A model generated the notes under the pieces. The model was not told the DNA's origin and did no database searches. It saw only the letters and a program-made list of their open reading frames with translations. From JBDHRG01 sp039807445 (lineage in GTDB: Bacteria; Pseudomonadota; Gammaproteobacteria; Competibacterales; Competibacteraceae): DNA of 27,293 bases. How positions within the stretch are numbered: the first letter of the stretch is position 1; every line of letters starts with the position of its first letter. The DNA is taken from NCBI GenBank assembly GCA_039807445.1, contig JBDHRG010000026.1:1-27293 (forward strand), in the 5' to 3' direction. The translations under genes were made by a program, and so were the position numbers. Of the stretch, positions 24,419 to 27,293 are shown one piece after another.

Positions 24419-25522
24419 ATGAAAACACTGGGATTGATCCGACAGGTCGCCCCGAGAGGGACTTTTCTGCTGGCAGGATTGATGTTGGGGGCCAGTGTCA
24501 GCGCCCTGGAGTGCGGGAGCTTCACATTTCCCAAGTGTTCGGGTCCTGATACCCAATACGCCGGAGGCTTCAATCCCGGGACAGGCTTTGGGGGGTTCGG
24601 CGGTGGCGACTGCAAGGCAGCCAAGGTGCCGGTGATCTTCATCCACGGCAACGGCGACCGGACCATCAGCTGGGATTCGCCCATAGACGGCACCGTCAAG
24701 GGGTATGCGCCGCTGGCCCGTTCGGTGTACGACGAATTCAAGCAGCAGGGCTACAACGATTGCGAGCTGTTCGGCGTGACGTATCTGAGCGAGGCCGAGC
24801 AGGCGCTCGCCCAGAACAATTACCACAAACCTGAAAAATACAAGATCATCAAGGACTTCATTGATGCGGTGAAGGCTTACACCGGCAAGGACCAAGTGGA
24901 CCTGGTGACCCACTCCCTGGGGGTGTCCATGAGCCTAGCCACCCTCGAGAAGTACGACGCCTGGGGTAGCCTCCGTCGCTTCGTCAATATCGCCGGCGGG
25001 ATTCGCGGTCTTAATTCCTGCCTTTACGTCGGCCCTGCCAATCCGTTGGCCACTACCTGCGGTTCCGAGAACATCTTCGATCCTCACGTCTTCGGCTTTT
25101 ATCCCTACTATAACCGCTGGACCGGCACCGGCACCGAATACAGCCTGCGTCAAGCGCCCGCCCGTCACCCCGAAGTGCAGTTCTATACCCTACATGCCGG
25201 GACCCATGACGAGATCCACTGCAGCACCCTGCGGGGCTTCAGCGATTGCGCCAAAGGGGCGCTATTCGAGGCCCGTCCCAACGTCAGGGCCCAGTTAGAC
25301 GTGGGCGCCGGATCGACCACCTCGAAGGTCAACTTCGATTTCACCAACTGGAATCCCGCCAAGTGGGTGAACATGAACATCTTGGGCGGCGATACCGATG
25401 GGATCGGTCATTTCAAGGCCAAGAACAATACCGGCGGGATTATCTACACGATGTTGACCACCGACTGTAAGGGTCTGCAATGTAAAGGCCCCTATGCGGG
25501 CGGGCCCGTCAAGGCGCCTTGA
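24419..25522 (+). CDS. PhaZ7-like extracellular poly(3-hydroxybutyrate) depolymerase / lipase
   Basis: The 367-residue protein has a signal peptide (to about SVSA, residue 30). Its mature sequence closely follows PhaZ7 of Paucimonas lemoignei as I remember it: VIFIHGNGDRTISWDSP, ARSVYDEFKQQGYNDCELFGVTYLS, KAYTGKDQVDLVTHSLGVSMSLATL with the lipase-box Ser, NIAGGIRGLNSC, LHAGTHDEIHC with the likely catalytic Asp and DGIGHFKAKNNTGGIIYTML with the likely His. PhaZ7 degrades amorphous native-state PHB outside the cell. The related Lipase_2 family is the alternative. AAGGAGG lies 8 bases before the ATG. Codon use is less GC-rich than the chromosome core, and ISAs1 sequences flank it on both sides, so recent acquisition is likely. 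Confidence 0.78.
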   Translation: MKTLGLIRQVAPRGTFLLAGLMLGASVSALECGSFTFPKCSGPDTQYAGGFNPGTGFGGFGGGDCKAAKVPVIFIHGNGDRTISWDSPIDGTVKGYAPLARSVYDEFKQQGYNDCELFGVTYLSEAEQALAQNNYHKPEKYKIIKDFIDAVKAYTGKDQVDLVTHSLGVSMSLATLEKYDAWGSLRRFVNIAGGIRGLNSCLYVGPANPLATTCGSENIFDPHVFGFYPYYNRWTGTGTEYSLRQAPARHPEVQFYTLHAGTHDEIHCSTLRGFSDCAKGALFEARPNVRAQLDVGAGSTTSKVNFDFTNWNPAKWVNMNILGGDTDGIGHFKAKNNTGGIIYTMLTTDCKGLQCKGPYAGGPVKAP

Positions 25523-25739
25523 CAGAGCCGCTCGCCGGCAAGCGGCTGGCTTCATCCTTGCCCGACCTGGACGGACCAGGCGGGTATGAACCATCCAATA
25601 AGCTCATGCCGGACATGAGCTTCCACCAGTGGATATACCACAGGCAGGGCCATAAGACCGGATTCGCCGCGAAGCCGATCCGATACCACTGGCTGGTGGC
25701 GTCAATCAGGCTTTCTAGGTTGGACTTTGCTGATGCCAT
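25509..25739 (-). CDS. Small aromatic-rich hypothetical protein, convergent with the PHB depolymerase
   Basis: The 76-residue ORF starts at an ATG with a strong GGGAGGAAAAC ribosome site and overlaps the last 14 bases of the depolymerase gene tail-to-tail. Residues 13-44 are hydrophobic and tryptophan-rich (ATSQWYRIGFAANPVLWPCL, then WYIHWWKLMSGM), which looks membrane- or lipid-surface-associating. The C-terminal third is Pro/Ser/Gly-rich and may be read-through of the neighbour's antisense. I do not recognise a family. A role with PHB or as part of the same acquired cassette is a guess from location. Confidence 0.5.
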   Translation of the reverse strand: MASAKSNLESLIDATSQWYRIGFAANPVLWPCLWYIHWWKLMSGMSLLDGSYPPGPSRSGKDEASRLPASGSVKAP

Positions 25740-25888
25740 GTTTTCCTCCCGTAGTCCGCGCTGAGAATGCCGTATTCAGCCGTCAATGGCCCTATCTTTC
25801 CACTCACGTGATAGCTGTTATCGGTCCAAGTGGTAATGTTCGGAGTCGTGTGCAGAAGTTCCCCAAGGAGGGATGGTCATGGTAGGCG
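25740..25888. other. Gap between the small ORF and the ISAs1 derivative
   Basis: These 149 lower-GC bases hold the probable promoter of the minus-strand small ORF, but no clear boxes are recognised. No gene is supported. Confidence 0.4.
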
Positions 25889-26498
25889 CAGGGCGATTGC
25901 ATGCCCGATGAGGTAGTCGGCGCCCTTGGCGACGATCTTCTCCACGACGGCGTGCTGGCAGCCCCTGGCGTCGAGGGTGATCGTGGCGCCCTGCACGTCG
26001 AGCACGTCCAGCAGCGCCGGGATGGCGGTGATCTCGTTGCTCTTGCTCGCGGTCCTGACCTGGCCCAGCGCCAGGCCCGCGCCGCTGTGCCAGGCCGCCA
26101 CCCGGTGCGCCATGTTCACGCCCCCGTCGTGCGAGCCGCGCAGGCTCTCGGCCCGCGATGGCGATCGTCTGCCCCGCCAGCGTCGGACACAGCGGCTGCA
26201 TCCAGGCCACGAAGCAGGCCTCGAAGCGCTCGGCGTCCAGCAGCGAGAACACCCGGCCGAAGGTGTCGTGCGAGGCGATGCCGTTGGCAAAGGGCAGGAA
26301 GCGCCGCAGCCACTGCAGCTCGAGCCGCGCCCACTTCACCACGCTCACCCAGTCGTCGGCCCCGCTGGTGACCGCACACAGCGCCGCCAGCAACAGCTCA
26401 TCGAGCGGGTACGGGCACTTGCGGCTGCGCGGGTCCTCCAGGGCCTCGAACGCCTGCCCAATGTGTTCGCCGCCGAACGCTTCTCCTGCTTCCACCAC
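25877..26498 (-). pseudogene. ISAs1-family transposase, frameshifted and truncated
   Basis: From a GTG at 26498 it reads QAFEALEDPRSRKCPYPLDE, then VVKWARLELQWLRRFLPFAN and FVAWMQPLCPTLAGQTIAIAG. At about 26144-26150 an extra base shifts the frame, and the family sequence continues as SLRGSHDGGVNMAHRV, SKSNEITAIPALLDVLDVQG and ARGCQHAVVEKIVAKGADYL. It then fuses directly to the other terminal repeat (25889-25903). The first catalytic Asp of the DDE motif (normally IAIDGK) is Ala. The rest of the catalytic domain is missing, so the protein cannot work. Confidence 0.85.
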
Positions 26499-26577
26499 GA
26501 TCCGCTCCCTTTCACACCGCTTTCGTCGGCCGTCGCTATACCACACCGCAGGGCAGCGGCTTCATGCAATCGCCCTG
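25889..26577 (-). mobile_element. Internally deleted ISAs1 derivative with both terminal repeats (689 bp)
   Basis: CAGGGCGATTGCATG occurs at 25889-25903, and its inverse CATGCAATCGCCCTG at 26563-26577. Between them lies only the first half of the transposase. This is a non-autonomous, MITE/MIC-like form that could be mobilised in trans. No convincing direct target duplication is seen in the flanks. Confidence 0.78.
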
Positions 26578-26753
26578 CCTGGTCATCGCCCCTTGGTTTC
26601 GGATTCTATCGAGGCGACAACTATTCTGACCCAGGGGGCAGGCTGGTTATCAAATTCCGGAAACCACGCAAGTCGGTCGCAGCTTTGGAATGCCGGGAGG
26701 TGGATTACAAATGCAATTCCCGTATGCGATTCCGTCTCAATTCATTACGGTGA
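26578..26753 (+). pseudogene. Possible tail of a polymorphic (Rhs-type) toxin cut by the ISAs1 derivative
   Basis: One frame reads GFGFYRGDNYSDPGGRLVIKF and ends at a TGA at 26751-26753, 7 bases before the ATG of the next small gene. This matches the usual toxin-then-immunity spacing. A different frame is also open through the region, so the coding frame is uncertain. The toxin family is not recognised. Confidence 0.3.
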
Positions 26754-26760
26754 TCAAACC

Positions 26761-27111
26761 ATGACTCTTGAAGGATTTCGTGCCCAGATGGAGGCGTATC
26801 GAGAAGCTGTCGATGAAGAAGCAAAGGCGCTTCGGGATTCGTACTTTGCGTTGGAGAGACTGCATGCTGTATATAGGAGCTTTGATTCCGATGAACAAGC
26901 AATGGCCCACCAAGTGCTTATGCAATGGGCGCTATCGGACGATGAAGGGGTACGCTTCGATGCGCTCGCCCTAATTGACGACTTCAAGATCGCAGAAGCG
27001 GTTCCAGCGTTGCAAGAGCTCACGGGCCGCCTTGTGTCAAGCCGCGCACCGGGCGCACCTTTCGAATTGCAGAAGGTCAATCGTATTCTGGGAAGTCTGA
27101 CTCAGCGCTGA
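26761..27111 (+). CDS. Small HEAT-like protein, candidate immunity protein of an Rhs locus
   Basis: The 116-residue acidic, all-helical protein has helix pairs FRAQMEAYREAVDEEAKALR, MAHQVLMQWALSDDEGVRFD and ALALIDDFKIAEAVPALQEL that look like HEAT-type repeats. No signal peptide is seen. GGTGA lies 7 bases upstream of the ATG. Its GC is far lower than that of the chromosome core. It lies directly upstream of an Rhs-repeat frame, and orphan Rhs modules have a toxin tail, an immunity gene, then a further Rhs tip, so an immunity role is inferred. No named family is recognised. Confidence 0.6.
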   Translation: MTLEGFRAQMEAYREAVDEEAKALRDSYFALERLHAVYRSFDSDEQAMAHQVLMQWALSDDEGVRFDALALIDDFKIAEAVPALQELTGRLVSSRAPGAPFELQKVNRILGSLTQR

Positions 27112-27169
27112 AGACGACACCGCTGGACCATTTCAAGTTAGCCGGATGGCCCTCAACGCAACTGCTTGA

Positions 27170-27293
27170 TTCCAGCTAAAGCCCGGTAGGGTGCGCATTC
27201 ATACGCACGCGGTGCACTACGACCCGCACGGTCGGCGCCTCCGCAAGGCCGCCGGCGGCGCGCTCAGTCAGTACCTCTACGACGGCCTCGCGC
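27170..27293 (+). CDS. Rhs/YD-repeat protein fragment (runs off the window)
   Basis: The frame after a stop at 27167 reads HYDPHGRRLRKAAGGALSQY followed by LYDGLA, the classical YD-repeat signature (YD-x-x-GRR-RK ... YLYDGL) of Rhs cores just before the variable C-terminal toxin. Only GTG codons (27191 or 27212) could start it, and no ribosome site is visible, so it is probably an untranslated orphan tip that serves as a recombination donor. High GC returns here. Confidence 0.72.

Noticed and set aside
24150..26590. Target-site duplication around the ISAs1-bounded cassette
   Set aside because: The 8-10 bases outside 24162 and 26577, and outside 25889 and 26577, do not match each other, so a single clean composite transposition cannot be claimed.

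Overview
The window is very GC-rich (GC-ending codons throughout the core genes) and gene-dense. It looks like chromosome of a PEP-CTERM/exosortase-bearing proteobacterium, most likely gamma- or betaproteobacterial. Support: a PrsT-like TPR protein next to a PEP-CTERM-system acyltransferase (with a second acyltransferase copy 6 kb away), a trifunctional-length PutA lacking the N-terminal DNA-binding domain with a divergent Lrp-type regulator, a RecQ with an extra C-terminal helix-turn-helix, and a PhaZ7-like polyhydroxybutyrate depolymerase. The exact genus cannot be read from the sequence.

Layout. 1-2330: end of a prsT-like gene and PEP-CTERM acyltransferase 1. 2347-2488: inverted-repeat element between convergent genes. 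2510-3839 (minus): class II aldolase and CpdA-type phosphodiesterase. 3903-5220 (plus): O-methyltransferase and YdcF-family protein. 5269-7405: an island of two toxin-antitoxin modules. The first (PIN toxin/DUF2281-like antitoxin) abuts ydcF. The second (RES toxin/Xre-MbcA antitoxin) sits inside a decayed second copy of the ydcF 3' end. 7698-8426: acyltransferase 2. 8549-12305: putA and its divergent Lrp/AsnC regulator. 12355-16013: pRiA4b ORF-3-like protein, SnoaL-like lipoprotein, a DUF4157 (eCIS-core) protein and arylamine N-acetyltransferase. 16336-18090: class III cyclase/TolB-like/TPR protein. 18131-18728 (minus): a vapBC pair whose toxin is frameshifted. 18801-20963 (minus): recQ. 21125-23383 (plus): Nudix hydrolase, exported class 3 lipase and exported intradiol dioxygenase, probably one operon.

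From about 23.4 kb the composition changes (lower GC) and the window becomes a mobile-element patchwork. An IS607-type serine transposase is followed by a stub of its second ORF, cut by the left end of an ISAs1-family element. That ISAs1 stub is directly followed by a PhaZ7-like PHB depolymerase gene. An inverted, internally deleted ISAs1 derivative of 689 bp, with both terminal repeats, closes the cassette. Beyond it lies what looks like the decayed end of an Rhs/polymorphic-toxin locus: a possible toxin tail, a small HEAT-like immunity candidate and the start of an orphan Rhs tip running off the window.

The most interesting features are the ydcF fragment split by the RES/Xre module between duplicated acyltransferases, the ISAs1-bounded PHB-depolymerase cassette with a small convergent aromatic-rich ORF, the orphan DUF4157 zincin-like protein with an unassigned C-terminal domain, and the Rhs remnant. 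All functional statements are from reading motifs by eye; no database search was run.
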